This document shows, one piece after another, positions 1 to 7,379 of a stretch of DNA of 13,056 nt. Position numbers and translations under genes: made by a program. The DNA is taken from the NCBI GenBank assembly GCA_023135025.1, contig JAGLTY010000021.1, positions 1-13,056 of the forward strand, read 5' to 3'. The DNA comes from Bacteroidales bacterium (GTDB taxonomy: Bacteria > Bacteroidota > Bacteroidia > Bacteroidales > GCA-2748055). Position 1 is the stretch's first letter. The number at the start of each line of letters is the position of its first letter. The notes below the pieces were generated by a model. That model did not search any database. It was not told the DNA's origin and saw only the letters and a program-made list of their open reading frames with translations.

Positions 1-126
1 AGAATATTTTAACCGTCGGACAGACCGGGATGACCTGTCAAGGTTCTCCTCAAAAAAGGCATGGTATTCCGGGTTTCTCTCAAAATTGACAGAATGCACG
101 TTTCCACTTGCCTCTTTTCTTAGCAT
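1..126 (-). CDS. Partial hypothetical protein, N-terminus only, runs off left edge
   Basis: An open minus-strand frame begins at an ATG at 126-124 and stays open for 42 codons to base 1. It starts MLRKEASGNVHSV and continues through a charged segment (NFERNPEYHAFFEENLDRSS, then RSVRRLKYS). The mix of aromatic, acidic and basic residues looks like a soluble cytoplasmic protein, and there is no signal peptide or membrane segment. It would be divergent from the CotH gene, with about 84 bases of AT-rich DNA between the two starts. I do not recognise the family. A GTG at 99-97 is an alternative start. The call rests only on an open frame of plausible composition at a contig edge, so it is moderate at best. 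Confidence 0.45.
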   Translation of the reverse strand, partial: MLRKEASGNVHSVNFERNPEYHAFFEENLDRSSRSVRRLKYS

Positions 127-210
127 TTTTTTGCTTCGTTCGGTTCCAAACTTTTTCCTTGTCCAAATTTTTACTTATTTCGCTTGCTGGTTCAATAATC
201 CAATCACTCA

Positions 211-2400
211 ATGCAAAAGTTTTTTTCTCTTTTACTGTTATCCTCCCTGGGAGCCACACTACTATCGCAACCACACTGGGAAACCCTGGTGAAAGCTGAT
301 CACAACTGGAGCTACTTCATAGGCGATTCACAGGCACCGGCCGGTTGGTATACCAATGGATTTGATGACAGTTCCTGGAATAGAGCAAAGGGAAGCTTTG
401 GTTTTGGTGATGGAGATGATACAACTCTCTTATTCATAACTCATTCACTCTATATCAGGCATGAGTTTTCTATAACTGACAGATCAATCATTGATAGTCT
501 GATTCTGGATATCGACTACGATGATGCCTATGTGGTTTATCTAAACGGCTCCATGGTTTCCAGGTCGTTCAATGTGGAGACTGACTTTCCACCTTACAAT
601 TATACTCCCACCATAGACCAGGAGGCCGTAATGTACATGGGTGGTCAGCCTTCGCGGGTTGCCATACCTAAGAGTCATCTACAAGATGGAGAGAATGTGA
701 TTGCCATACAGGGGATCAATGTGAATCCTAGCTCAAGCGATTTTTCCCTGGCTCCCTTTCTTCAGGTAAAGGTTGATGCAGTTGGTACAGTGTATGAAGA
801 AGTCCCGGACTGGTTTGTAGATCCCGATGCGGTTTTTGAGAGTAACCTGCCCATAATCGTGATTGAAACTGAAAATGGACAAGTGGTTCCGGATGAGCCA
901 AAGATAGATGCCCATATGGGCATTGCAAATAATGAGGCGGGCATGAATGAGTACCCCGGAACCTACAACGACTACGATGGCAAGATCGGAATAGAACTCA
1001 GGGGAGCCAGCTCCCAGAGTTATGCAAAAAAGGGTTACGGGCTGGAGACCCGGCTTGAAAATGGAGAGAATAACAATGTCTCTCTGCTGGGAATGCCCGT
1101 TGAAAATGACTGGGTGCTTCACGGACCCTACTCCGATAAATCTCTGATCAGGAACGTCCTGGCCTATCACTTTGCCCGGGAGATGGGACAGTATGCCCCC
1201 AGGACCAGGTTATGTGAACTGTTCTTAAACAACACCTACTACGGAGTCTATGTGTTAATCGAAAAGATTAAAAGGGACACTTTCAGACTTGATATTGGCA
1301 AGCTTGAGCCCCATGAAGTATCCGGAAGGGATGTAACCGGAGGCTATATCTTCAAACTGGATAAAGGGGATGAAGATCATTGGGTTTCCCCCTATCCAGC
1401 CATAGACGGCAATGATATCCGGATCCTGTACCATTACCCCGATCCGGATCTGATGCCCACGGCGCAAAAAGCGTATATAAAGGATTTCGTAACTGATTTT
1501 GAACATGCCCTGGCTGGAGATCGCTTTTACGATCCGGTGCTGGGCTATAAACCCTATATCGATATGCAGTCCTTTATCGATTTCTACCTGGTAAACGAGC
1601 TGGCCAAGAATGTGGATGGCTACCGGATCAGCACCTTTTTGCATAAAGACAAAGACAAGCTTGATAGGGTAAGCCCCATAAAGGCAGGACCCGTCTGGGA
1701 TTTCAACTTCGGATTTGGAAATGCTGATTATTACGATGCTTCCGTAACCAGCGGATGGCAATGTGAGTATAAGCTTCCCAATGATTACTGGTCAAACCCC
1801 TTCTGGTGGATCAAATTAAGAAAGGATCCGGACTATTATAATCAGCTGGTAAGTTCCTGGAAGGGGTACAGAAATAGCATCTTATCGGATATCCGGGTGG
1901 ACTATGTTATTGATTCGCTAACCACCCTGCTGACCGATGCACAGCAGCGGAATTTCGAGGCCTTTCCCGTTTTGGACCAGTATGTCTGGGCGAATAATTA
2001 TGTGGGAGGCACTTATGAAAATGAGATCGCCTACTTGAAAGGTTGGATATCCGAACGGATAGCATGGATGGATAGCAAGCTGGATGGGTATATGTACCCC
2101 TATTCGCTAGATGAGCGCATGGATATGGAAGGGCTGGATTTGCAACTCTTCCCAAACCCGGTAGTTGATCAGTTTAATCTGGTACTGTATGCGGACCGGG
2201 ATTCTGAAATAGAGATCGAAGTTATTAATGTGCTTGCCCAAACCACTTATCGGGCCAACTTTGATCTGGTGCATGGCTCACAGAAACTCTATTTTGGAGC
2301 AGATATGGTAAATCAGGCCATGCCTCAATCCGGCATTTATATCCTTAACCTTCATGTGGACGGGAAATTTGCTGGTACAAGAAAAATCGTGAAACAGTAA
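211..2400 (+). CDS. Secreted CotH-family kinase with galactose-binding-like N-domain and type IX sorting C-domain
   Basis: This 729-residue exported protein is related to CotH, the spore-coat protein kinase family with an atypical kinase fold. A signal peptide covers about residues 1-19 (MQKFFSLLLLSSLGATLLSQ). Residues about 30-190 look like a jelly-roll, galactose-binding-like domain (WYTNGFDDSSWNRAKGSFGF, later DYDDAYVVYLNG). The CotH region spans about residues 230-630. It shows GASSQSYAKKGYGLETR, LIRNVLAYHFAR, YYGVYVLIEKIKRD near 340, GGYIFKLDKGDEDHW near 376, ELAKNVDGYRIS near 465 and GPVWDFNFGFGN near 495. The last motif carries an Asp in the place expected for metal binding. Residues about 643-729 (LQLFPNPVVDQF to the terminal RKIVKQ) form a typical type IX (Por) secretion sorting domain, so the protein should cross the outer membrane and be surface-attached or released. 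The ATG at 211 directly precedes the signal peptide. The DUF1080 gene follows after 33 bases and may be co-transcribed. Natural substrates of bacterial CotH proteins outside spore formers are largely unknown. Confidence 0.9.
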   Translation: MQKFFSLLLLSSLGATLLSQPHWETLVKADHNWSYFIGDSQAPAGWYTNGFDDSSWNRAKGSFGFGDGDDTTLLFITHSLYIRHEFSITDRSIIDSLILDIDYDDAYVVYLNGSMVSRSFNVETDFPPYNYTPTIDQEAVMYMGGQPSRVAIPKSHLQDGENVIAIQGINVNPSSSDFSLAPFLQVKVDAVGTVYEEVPDWFVDPDAVFESNLPIIVIETENGQVVPDEPKIDAHMGIANNEAGMNEYPGTYNDYDGKIGIELRGASSQSYAKKGYGLETRLENGENNNVSLLGMPVENDWVLHGPYSDKSLIRNVLAYHFAREMGQYAPRTRLCELFLNNTYYGVYVLIEKIKRDTFRLDIGKLEPHEVSGRDVTGGYIFKLDKGDEDHWVSPYPAIDGNDIRILYHYPDPDLMPTAQKAYIKDFVTDFEHALAGDRFYDPVLGYKPYIDMQSFIDFYLVNELAKNVDGYRISTFLHKDKDKLDRVSPIKAGPVWDFNFGFGNADYYDASVTSGWQCEYKLPNDYWSNPFWWIKLRKDPDYYNQLVSSWKGYRNSILSDIRVDYVIDSLTTLLTDAQQRNFEAFPVLDQYVWANNYVGGTYENEIAYLKGWISERIAWMDSKLDGYMYPYSLDERMDMEGLDLQLFPNPVVDQFNLVLYADRDSEIEIEVINVLAQTTYRANFDLVHGSQKLYFGADMVNQAMPQSGIYILNLHVDGKFAGTRKIVKQ

Positions 2401-2433
2401 TATCCACTTCTAATCCATTAAAATCATCCAACC

Positions 2434-3132
2434 ATGAACAGAAAGCTTCTTGCACCCCTTACTGCAACAATACTACTTCTCTCCCTGCACTACACATCGG
2501 CAGGCCAGGACGGGTGGATCAGCCTGTTCGATGGCGAAACACTGGAAGGATGGTCCGTTCACAGTGGCTTTGCCACCTTCAGGGTTGAGGACGGATGCAT
2601 TGTGGGACAGGCCATAAAGGAGAGTCCCAATACCTTCCTGTGCACCGACCGTGAATTTAGCGATTTCATCCTTGAATTCGAGGTGTTGTTGGAGGATGAT
2701 GAACTGAATTCAGGAGTGCAGTTCCGGAGCCATATCGCACCACAAGAGTTGGTTTTCTGGTTCAGAAATGAAACAGGTCAATACCAAGCAAATACAATCC
2801 CTGCTGACAGGGTATACGGGTACCAGGTGGAGATCTCTGCAGGAGGTGGATCCGGAGGTGTTTACGATGAGGCCCGAAGGGCAATGATGCCCTGGTGGCC
2901 TGAAGAGGGCTCAAAAGAGAGCAAGGTTTTCAGGAACAAGGAGTGGAACTCCTACCGGGTTGAATGCAGCGGCGATTCCATCAGGACCATTGTTAACGGG
3001 ATGGTCGTATCTGACTTCAGGGATGCACTGTCCGACCGGGGTATCATCGGTCTTCAGGTCCATGATGTAGGCAATAATCCCACCCCCTACCAGGTGCGTT
3101 GGAGGAATATCAGGCTATTGCCGCTGGATTAG
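2434..3132 (+). CDS. Exported DUF1080 protein (3-keto-disaccharide hydrolase-like)
   Basis: This 232-residue protein is almost entirely one DUF1080 domain after a signal peptide (residues 1 to about 23, MNRKLLAPLTATILLLSLHY then TSA). Diagnostic segments are WISLFDGETLEGWSVHSG near residue 28, FILEFEVLLEDDELNSGVQF near 73, GYQVEISAGGGSGGVYDEAR near 130, EWNSYRVECSGDSIRTIVNG near 170, and the closing RGIIGLQVHD...YQVRWRNIRL. The fold is a concanavalin-like beta-sandwich. Some members act on 3-keto-glycosides, and others are only sugar-binding or uncharacterised. It ends in TAG, six bases from the convergent DUF1846 stop. It probably sits in the periplasm or is cell-surface exposed. The exported Gfo/Idh oxidoreductase about 4.2 kb downstream is the sort of enzyme that would make 3-keto substrates, but it is in a different transcription unit. 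The family call is firm. The reaction is inferred. Confidence 0.88.
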   Translation: MNRKLLAPLTATILLLSLHYTSAGQDGWISLFDGETLEGWSVHSGFATFRVEDGCIVGQAIKESPNTFLCTDREFSDFILEFEVLLEDDELNSGVQFRSHIAPQELVFWFRNETGQYQANTIPADRVYGYQVEISAGGGSGGVYDEARRAMMPWWPEEGSKESKVFRNKEWNSYRVECSGDSIRTIVNGMVVSDFRDALSDRGIIGLQVHDVGNNPTPYQVRWRNIRLLPLD

Positions 3133-3138
3133 AAATGT

Positions 3139-4677
3139 TCAGTTTCCCATAAACAGACTGGTGGAAGAAAATTCCGGATCGCAGGTTAGATTCACATGCA
3201 GTTTTCGTAGTCCCGCTTCATCGCCCGGTGTGGGAATATGAGTCAGGTGGACCTCGCAGTTCCGCAATTCGGCCAGTTTTTCAATGGCCAGCTGTGCAGC
3301 GGGATTGGAGATGGCTGAAATCCCGAGCATAATCAGGGTTTCTTCCAGGTCGAGGCTGGTCATTTTTCCAGTGAGGACTTCCTTTTTAAGAAAAGTAACT
3401 TTTTCTATCATGTTCGCCGGGAGAAGGTGCATATGATCGGGCAGCCCTGCCAGGTGCTTGGCAGCATTCAGTATCAGGCTTGATGCCGAATGCAGCAAGG
3501 GCGAATTCTTACCGCTTATCAGGGTGCCATCTCTCAGTTCAATGGCGGCCCCGCAAAACATTCCATTGTTCCCTTTATCCAGTTCTCTTGCATTCAGGGC
3601 AGCCTGTCTGGCAGGCTGAACCACCATCCTGTCCTCTATCCTGGCATTTACTTTTTCCATGACTAATTCGGCCCTGTCAAGGGTTTCTCTGTCCACAAGC
3701 CCCATGGCATACTCCACCGCACACCTGAAATACCTGCGGATGATCTCCTGGTAGGAAGCCTTGGCAATCACCGCATCATCAACAATACCGGCACTAGCCC
3801 TGTTGACCCCCATGTCAGTGGGGCTTTTGTAAATGGACTCCTCCCCTGTTATCTTTTCAAGTATCCTTCGAAGTAAAGGAAAGGCTTCAATGTCCCTGTT
3901 GTAGCTGACTGTTTTCTCATTATAAGCTTCCAGGTGATGATGATCGATCTGGACGATGTCCTTCAGATCCACCGTGGCTGCCTCATAGGCAATATTCACA
4001 TTATGCGAGAGAGGAAGGTTCCAGATGGGAAAGGTTTCAAATTTGCCATAACCGGCCTTAATACCCAGTTTATATTCATGATACATATTGTTAAGACAGG
4101 TAGCCAGTTTCCCACTACCTGGTCCCGGTGCAGTCACAACCACGATGGGTTTTTTTGTTTCTATGTAAGGATTGGCTCCATATCCCTGATCACTGACAAT
4201 CAGGTCCACATCCATGGGATAACCCTTTGTATATCCATGGGTATATACCCTGATCCCGTTTCTCTCAAGCTTGTTTTTAAACGAGGTTGCCTGCGGTTGT
4301 TCATTGTAACGTGTTATTACCACAGCCGTTATTTCCAGTCCCCACTCCTTGAATTCATCAATGGTTCTTAATGTATCCGAATCATAACTAATGCCAAAGT
4401 CTGCCCTGATTTTCTTCTTTTCAATATCCCCTGCATGCACACAAAGTATGATATCGATTTTATTTTTTAATTCTTGAAGGAGGCGCATTTTTACATTCGG
4501 ATCGAAACCGGGAAGAACCCTTGAAGCATGATAATCATACATGATCTTTCCCCCGAATTCAAGATAGAGTTTCTCATGAAAAAGATTCACACGCTCCAGG
4601 ATAGATGTGGTTTGCTCCTTAATGTAGGCTTCATTATCGAATCCTATTTTCACGGTAGTTTCAGCTTTGTCGGTCAT
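3139..4677 (-). CDS. DUF1846 (UPF0371) family protein
   Basis: This 512-residue cytoplasmic protein has no signal peptide and is full length for DUF1846, whose members are about 500 residues. Visible family features are the N-terminal IGFDNEAYIKEQTTSILERV, GGKIMYDYHASRVLPGFDP at about 42-60, ILCVHAGDIEKKKIRADFGI near 77-96, and the glycine-rich APGPGSGKLATCLNNMYHE at 183-201. The last resembles a nucleotide-binding loop, but I would not call it a proven P-loop. Later come QIDHHHLEAYNEKTVSYNRD and a DMGVNRASAGIVDD segment. Structures exist for family members, but to my knowledge the biochemical function is not established. It lies downstream of the ROK gene in the same direction (122-base gap with an AT-rich hairpin) and may be co-transcribed or have its own promoter there. 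It is convergent with the DUF1080 gene. Confidence 0.92.
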   Translation of the reverse strand: MTDKAETTVKIGFDNEAYIKEQTTSILERVNLFHEKLYLEFGGKIMYDYHASRVLPGFDPNVKMRLLQELKNKIDIILCVHAGDIEKKKIRADFGISYDSDTLRTIDEFKEWGLEITAVVITRYNEQPQATSFKNKLERNGIRVYTHGYTKGYPMDVDLIVSDQGYGANPYIETKKPIVVVTAPGPGSGKLATCLNNMYHEYKLGIKAGYGKFETFPIWNLPLSHNVNIAYEAATVDLKDIVQIDHHHLEAYNEKTVSYNRDIEAFPLLRRILEKITGEESIYKSPTDMGVNRASAGIVDDAVIAKASYQEIIRRYFRCAVEYAMGLVDRETLDRAELVMEKVNARIEDRMVVQPARQAALNARELDKGNNGMFCGAAIELRDGTLISGKNSPLLHSASSLILNAAKHLAGLPDHMHLLPANMIEKVTFLKKEVLTGKMTSLDLEETLIMLGISAISNPAAQLAIEKLAELRNCEVHLTHIPTPGDEAGLRKLHVNLTCDPEFSSTSLFMGN

Positions 4678-4720
4678 GATCAGAACATGCTTGGTTTTCA
4701 GTTTGAATTGGATTTCAATA

Positions 4721-4739
4721 TAAGAATTATCAATTCTTA
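4721..4739. repeat. AT-rich perfect inverted repeat upstream of the DUF1846 gene
   Basis: TAAGAATT-ATC-AATTCTTA is a perfect 8-base dyad with a 3-base centre. It lies 44 bases upstream of the DUF1846 start, in the 122-base gap after the ROK stop. The stem is almost all A/T, and no T-run follows it in the direction of transcription, so a terminator is unlikely. A regulator-binding operator is more plausible. It could also be chance in AT-rich intergenic DNA. Confidence 0.4.
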
Positions 4740-4799
4740 AAAAACCGATCTATCTCTGAATCGATAAGGCAGCGAAAAAAATAAGTTTCTTCAAGCTGA

Positions 4800-5903
4800 T
4801 TAGTTGCCAATCTGATGCAGTGCTAAGGCATAGGCCCCAAGGGCTATGGACTCACTGGCCCCCCTGCTGCTGGTTGCAATGGCCAGCCTGGGGAGGGGAT
4901 CATATGAGATGGTTTTCTCTGTTCCGGGAATATGGAGCGTTTTGGAGTAGTCTTTATAGAAATTGTTTCGATCCTGTTCATCGTCCAGATTGAATACCCT
5001 CTGTACCAACCGTGGCAGCTCTTCTGCATTTGAGGGATGGAACTTATAGTTCAGCTCCTCCATAACAGCTGGCATATAAAGGTCACTTGCCCCGGTTAAT
5101 CCTCCCCCGATCACAGCGATACCGTCAATGAAGGTGAGTACATTGGCCACCGTATCGCCCAGTGCACGTCCGGTCTCCTCATATGCTTTCAGAGCAGCTG
5201 CTCTGTTCCCGCTCCTGACTCCTTTGGCAATCTCATAAATCTCTTTGGGTTCCAGCTCATTGGGGTACTCTATTCCTGCTTCAGAGGCATATACCCTTTG
5301 TACAGAACGGATACTGACCACATCTTCGGCATTTACATCAGGGCTGTGCCTGTTGCTAAAGAGCCATACTTCCGCAGCGGTAACATTGTCGCCGGTAATG
5401 AGCTGACCATTGGATACAAACCCACCACCAAATCCGGTACCCAGTGTAAAACCCACCAGGTTCCGGTATCTTTTAGGACTCCCCGATGCCTCCAGTTTTG
5501 AGTTGATTTCGGGTAGTATCCCCCCCAGCGCCTCGCCATAGGCAAACAGGTCCCCATCATTGTTAATGAATACCGGCAGTCCAAACTCCTCCTCCAGAAT
5601 GCTTTTCAGTGGTACGCCTCCCTGAAAAGCCGGCAGGTTATTTGAATTATCAATGATACCATTGGTATAGTCGGCCGGACCCGGAAAAGCGAAGCTGATG
5701 GCCACAGGCACCTCCTCTATCTCCAGCATAACCTCCCGAAAACCATCTTTTATGGTGTCCAGACAGCGCTTCAGGTGGTCTGCATTGGCATCTTTTCTGA
5801 TCCCCTTTAAGATGGCCTTACCACCCTGGAAGGCATTAAACACAAAATTTGTCCCGCCGGCATCCAGCGTCAATACAACACGATCATCACCATAAATATC
5901 CAT
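4800..5903 (-). CDS. ROK-family sugar kinase-like protein lacking the zinc motif
   Basis: This 367-residue cytoplasmic protein has the ASKHA fold of the ROK (repressor, ORF, kinase) family. The N-terminal ATP-phosphate loop is LTLDAGGTN at 11-19. FAFPGPAD lies at 71-78. The catalytic Asp is in FINNDGDLFAYGEA (D116). LGTGFGGGF lies at 154-162, and the adenosine-motif IGGGLTG at 265-271. There is no N-terminal helix-turn-helix, so it is a kinase-type rather than an NagC/Mlc-type repressor. The usual ROK zinc site (CxCGxxGCxE), preceded by a sugar-contacting His, is absent. In its place is GDNVTAAEVWLFSNRHSP (about 171-188), so the sugar specificity is uncertain. Such zinc-less ROK proteins do occur in Bacteroidota. 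The ATG at 5903 sits directly before the first strand. It is divergent from the serine hydrolase gene and codirectional with DUF1846 downstream. Confidence 0.85.
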   Translation of the reverse strand: MDIYGDDRVVLTLDAGGTNFVFNAFQGGKAILKGIRKDANADHLKRCLDTIKDGFREVMLEIEEVPVAISFAFPGPADYTNGIIDNSNNLPAFQGGVPLKSILEEEFGLPVFINNDGDLFAYGEALGGILPEINSKLEASGSPKRYRNLVGFTLGTGFGGGFVSNGQLITGDNVTAAEVWLFSNRHSPDVNAEDVVSIRSVQRVYASEAGIEYPNELEPKEIYEIAKGVRSGNRAAALKAYEETGRALGDTVANVLTFIDGIAVIGGGLTGASDLYMPAVMEELNYKFHPSNAEELPRLVQRVFNLDDEQDRNNFYKDYSKTLHIPGTEKTISYDPLPRLAIATSSRGASESIALGAYALALHQIGN

Positions 5904-5933
5904 TTTCTTATGCTTTTGAAGTACGAGAGGCGA

Positions 5934-5948
5934 TATATAGAATATATA
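5934..5948. promoter_or_regulatory. AT-rich dyad in the divergent ROK / serine hydrolase promoter region
   Basis: TATATA-GAA-TATATA lies in the 130-base gap between the ROK start (5903) and the serine hydrolase ATG (6034), which must hold promoters for both directions. The dyad is 31 bases from the ROK start. It could overlap a -10/-7 region or be an operator. I could not find a full Bacteroidota -33/-7 pair (TTTG with TAnnTTTG), so this is only a candidate site. Simple AT sequence can produce such symmetry by chance. Confidence 0.25.
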
Positions 5949-6033
5949 CCATACAGAGTCCCAATATTACAATTAATTCCGCTTTCGTCATATCCAGCAT
6001 TAGGGTATTTCGCCCGAAGTGCATCTATTCTAT

Positions 6034-7113
6034 ATGAGCACTTTTCTCAGTAGAATTTGTCGGGTCATCATACTTCTGCTCTTTATATGCTGCAACATGG
6101 GTTGCAACAAAGAGGAGCCTGTAGTTCATTTCCCCAATGCAGGTATCAATAATATTGATGATCAGCTTCTATTTGAAGCGGTTGAGAAAGTTGAACAGGA
6201 CAGGGGTATCTTAAGTCTGATTGTATACCGCAACAGTGACATCATTGTTGAAGCCTATTTCGGGAAAGGTGGTGTTGACTCGCTGCACAGAACAAAGTCA
6301 GTTACCAAAAGCGTCACCGGGATTTTGATTGGAATGGCCATAGACCAGGGTCATATTAACAGTATAAATGAGACTGTAGGTGATTACCTCTCTGATTATC
6401 TGACACCTGAAGATAGCATCATTGCCAGGGTAACAATCAGAGAGTTGCTCACTATGTCGGGTGGCTTTGACTGGAATGAACTAACCGACCCCGAATGGAT
6501 CTACTGGAACAACTGGATCAGATCTGAAGATCACTTTATCTATGCACTGCATGTTCCTATCATTCATGAGCCGGGAACCCACTTCACCTATTGCACCACA
6601 GGATGCCAGATACTCTCGGGAATATTTACCGAAGCTACCGGGTATACATTGAAGGCATTTGCAGAAGAGTTTCTGTTTACTCCCCTGGGAATTGAGGGTG
6701 ACCGCCCCTGGAGTGCCGATCATCAGGGATTCAATTATGGAGGAGTGACCCTGCAGTTGAAAGCCAGAGACATGCTTAAGATTGGCCAACTCTATCTAAA
6801 CATGGGGCAATTTAATAGTCAGCAGATAGTTTCGAGAGAGTGGGTTGAAACCTTATACTCACCCCAAATAGATACCCATCATACGATGCCTTACAGCAGT
6901 CAGTACGGCTTTTTGTGGTGGATTGGGGAACAACAGGGAACAGAATACTACTTCGCCAATGGTTATGGAGGTCAGTTTATCTGCATTTTCCCTGAACTGG
7001 AACTACTGGTTATCGCCCAGAGCGAACTTAATAATGAGTATCATGAGCCGGGAGAACAATGGATGAATACCATCTCTCTGATTATGAATGACATTCTTGA
7101 TACTGTACTGTAA
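6034..7113 (+). CDS. Exported serine hydrolase, beta-lactamase / 6-aminohexanoate-dimer hydrolase type
   Basis: This protein of 359 residues has a beta-lactamase (class C / penicillin-binding protein) fold. I start it at the ATG at 6034, which leads straight into a hydrophobic export signal. An in-frame GTG at 6019 would add only five residues. The signal ends in a cysteine-rich stretch (LLLFICCNMGCNKEE), so it may be a lipoprotein, though the lipobox is not canonical. The catalytic SxxK is S89-V-T-K92 (HRTKSVTKSVTGILIG). The second-motif Tyr is probably Y186 in PGTHFTYCTTGCQIL. The third, KTG-equivalent region is NGYGGQF at about 309-315. IRELLTMSGGFDW is a typical family signature. Likely roles are periplasmic ester or amide hydrolysis. 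A true beta-lactamase activity is not implied, because the second motif departs from YxN. It is divergent from the ROK gene and 90 bases upstream of the next frame. Confidence 0.88.
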   Translation: MSTFLSRICRVIILLLFICCNMGCNKEEPVVHFPNAGINNIDDQLLFEAVEKVEQDRGILSLIVYRNSDIIVEAYFGKGGVDSLHRTKSVTKSVTGILIGMAIDQGHINSINETVGDYLSDYLTPEDSIIARVTIRELLTMSGGFDWNELTDPEWIYWNNWIRSEDHFIYALHVPIIHEPGTHFTYCTTGCQILSGIFTEATGYTLKAFAEEFLFTPLGIEGDRPWSADHQGFNYGGVTLQLKARDMLKIGQLYLNMGQFNSQQIVSREWVETLYSPQIDTHHTMPYSSQYGFLWWIGEQQGTEYYFANGYGGQFICIFPELELLVIAQSELNNEYHEPGEQWMNTISLIMNDILDTVL

Positions 7114-7203
7114 TTCCGGAGTTTTTATTCGGGCTTTCCCTGGTTTTATTTTTCAGATCAGGATTTTATTTTCTAATTTGACACAAACTCTTAACCCTCC
7201 ATC

Positions 7204-7353
7204 ATGAAAGAGATTGTATACCCAAAGAAACTGGATGTGCCCAGTACGATGGGTAATATATATGACCTCCAGGAATTTTTCTGTGGCAGGAGGCATACCC
7301 GAACCATAGCCCGAACTGAAATGGAGAGATGCATAAATCTCCACTTAAACTAA
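7204..7353 (+). CDS. Possible small ORF or gene remnant upstream of the Gfo/Idh oxidoreductase
   Basis: An ATG at 7204 opens a 49-codon frame (MKEIVYPKKLDVPSTMGNIY, DLQEFFCGRRHTRTIARTEM, ERCINLHLN) ending in TAA at 7351-7353. It lies in the gap between the serine hydrolase and the oxidoreductase, 26 bases before the latter's preferred start. It follows a leader (CTTAACCCTCCATC) that looks like other start contexts in this genome. The N-terminal half has a protein-like composition. The second half is Arg/Thr-rich and less convincing, which would fit a decayed fragment of a longer gene. There is no signal peptide or membrane segment, and I do not recognise the family. It could equally be a leader region of the oxidoreductase transcript with no coding role. 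Confidence 0.3.
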   Translation: MKEIVYPKKLDVPSTMGNIYDLQEFFCGRRHTRTIARTEMERCINLHLN

Positions 7354-7379
7354 TAACAACTAACTCATTCTATATCCCC

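Noticed and set aside
733..1170. 145-codon minus-strand frame within the CotH gene
   Set aside because: It is antisense to a clear, full-length CotH gene, has no recognisable motif and has unlikely composition, so it is a shadow frame.
1255..1761. 168-codon minus-strand frame within the CotH gene
   Set aside because: It is antisense to the conserved CotH kinase core (GGYIFKLDKGD to WDFNFGFG), so the coding signal belongs to the plus strand.
211..3132. Polysaccharide utilisation locus
   Set aside because: No SusC/SusD-like pair, glycoside hydrolase of a known class, or hybrid regulator is present anywhere in the window.
7116..7153. Possible terminator after the serine hydrolase (CCGGA/TTCGG pairing followed by T-rich DNA)
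   Set aside because: The stem is only five pairs including a G-U, and the T-run lies partly in the loop. It is too weak to call.
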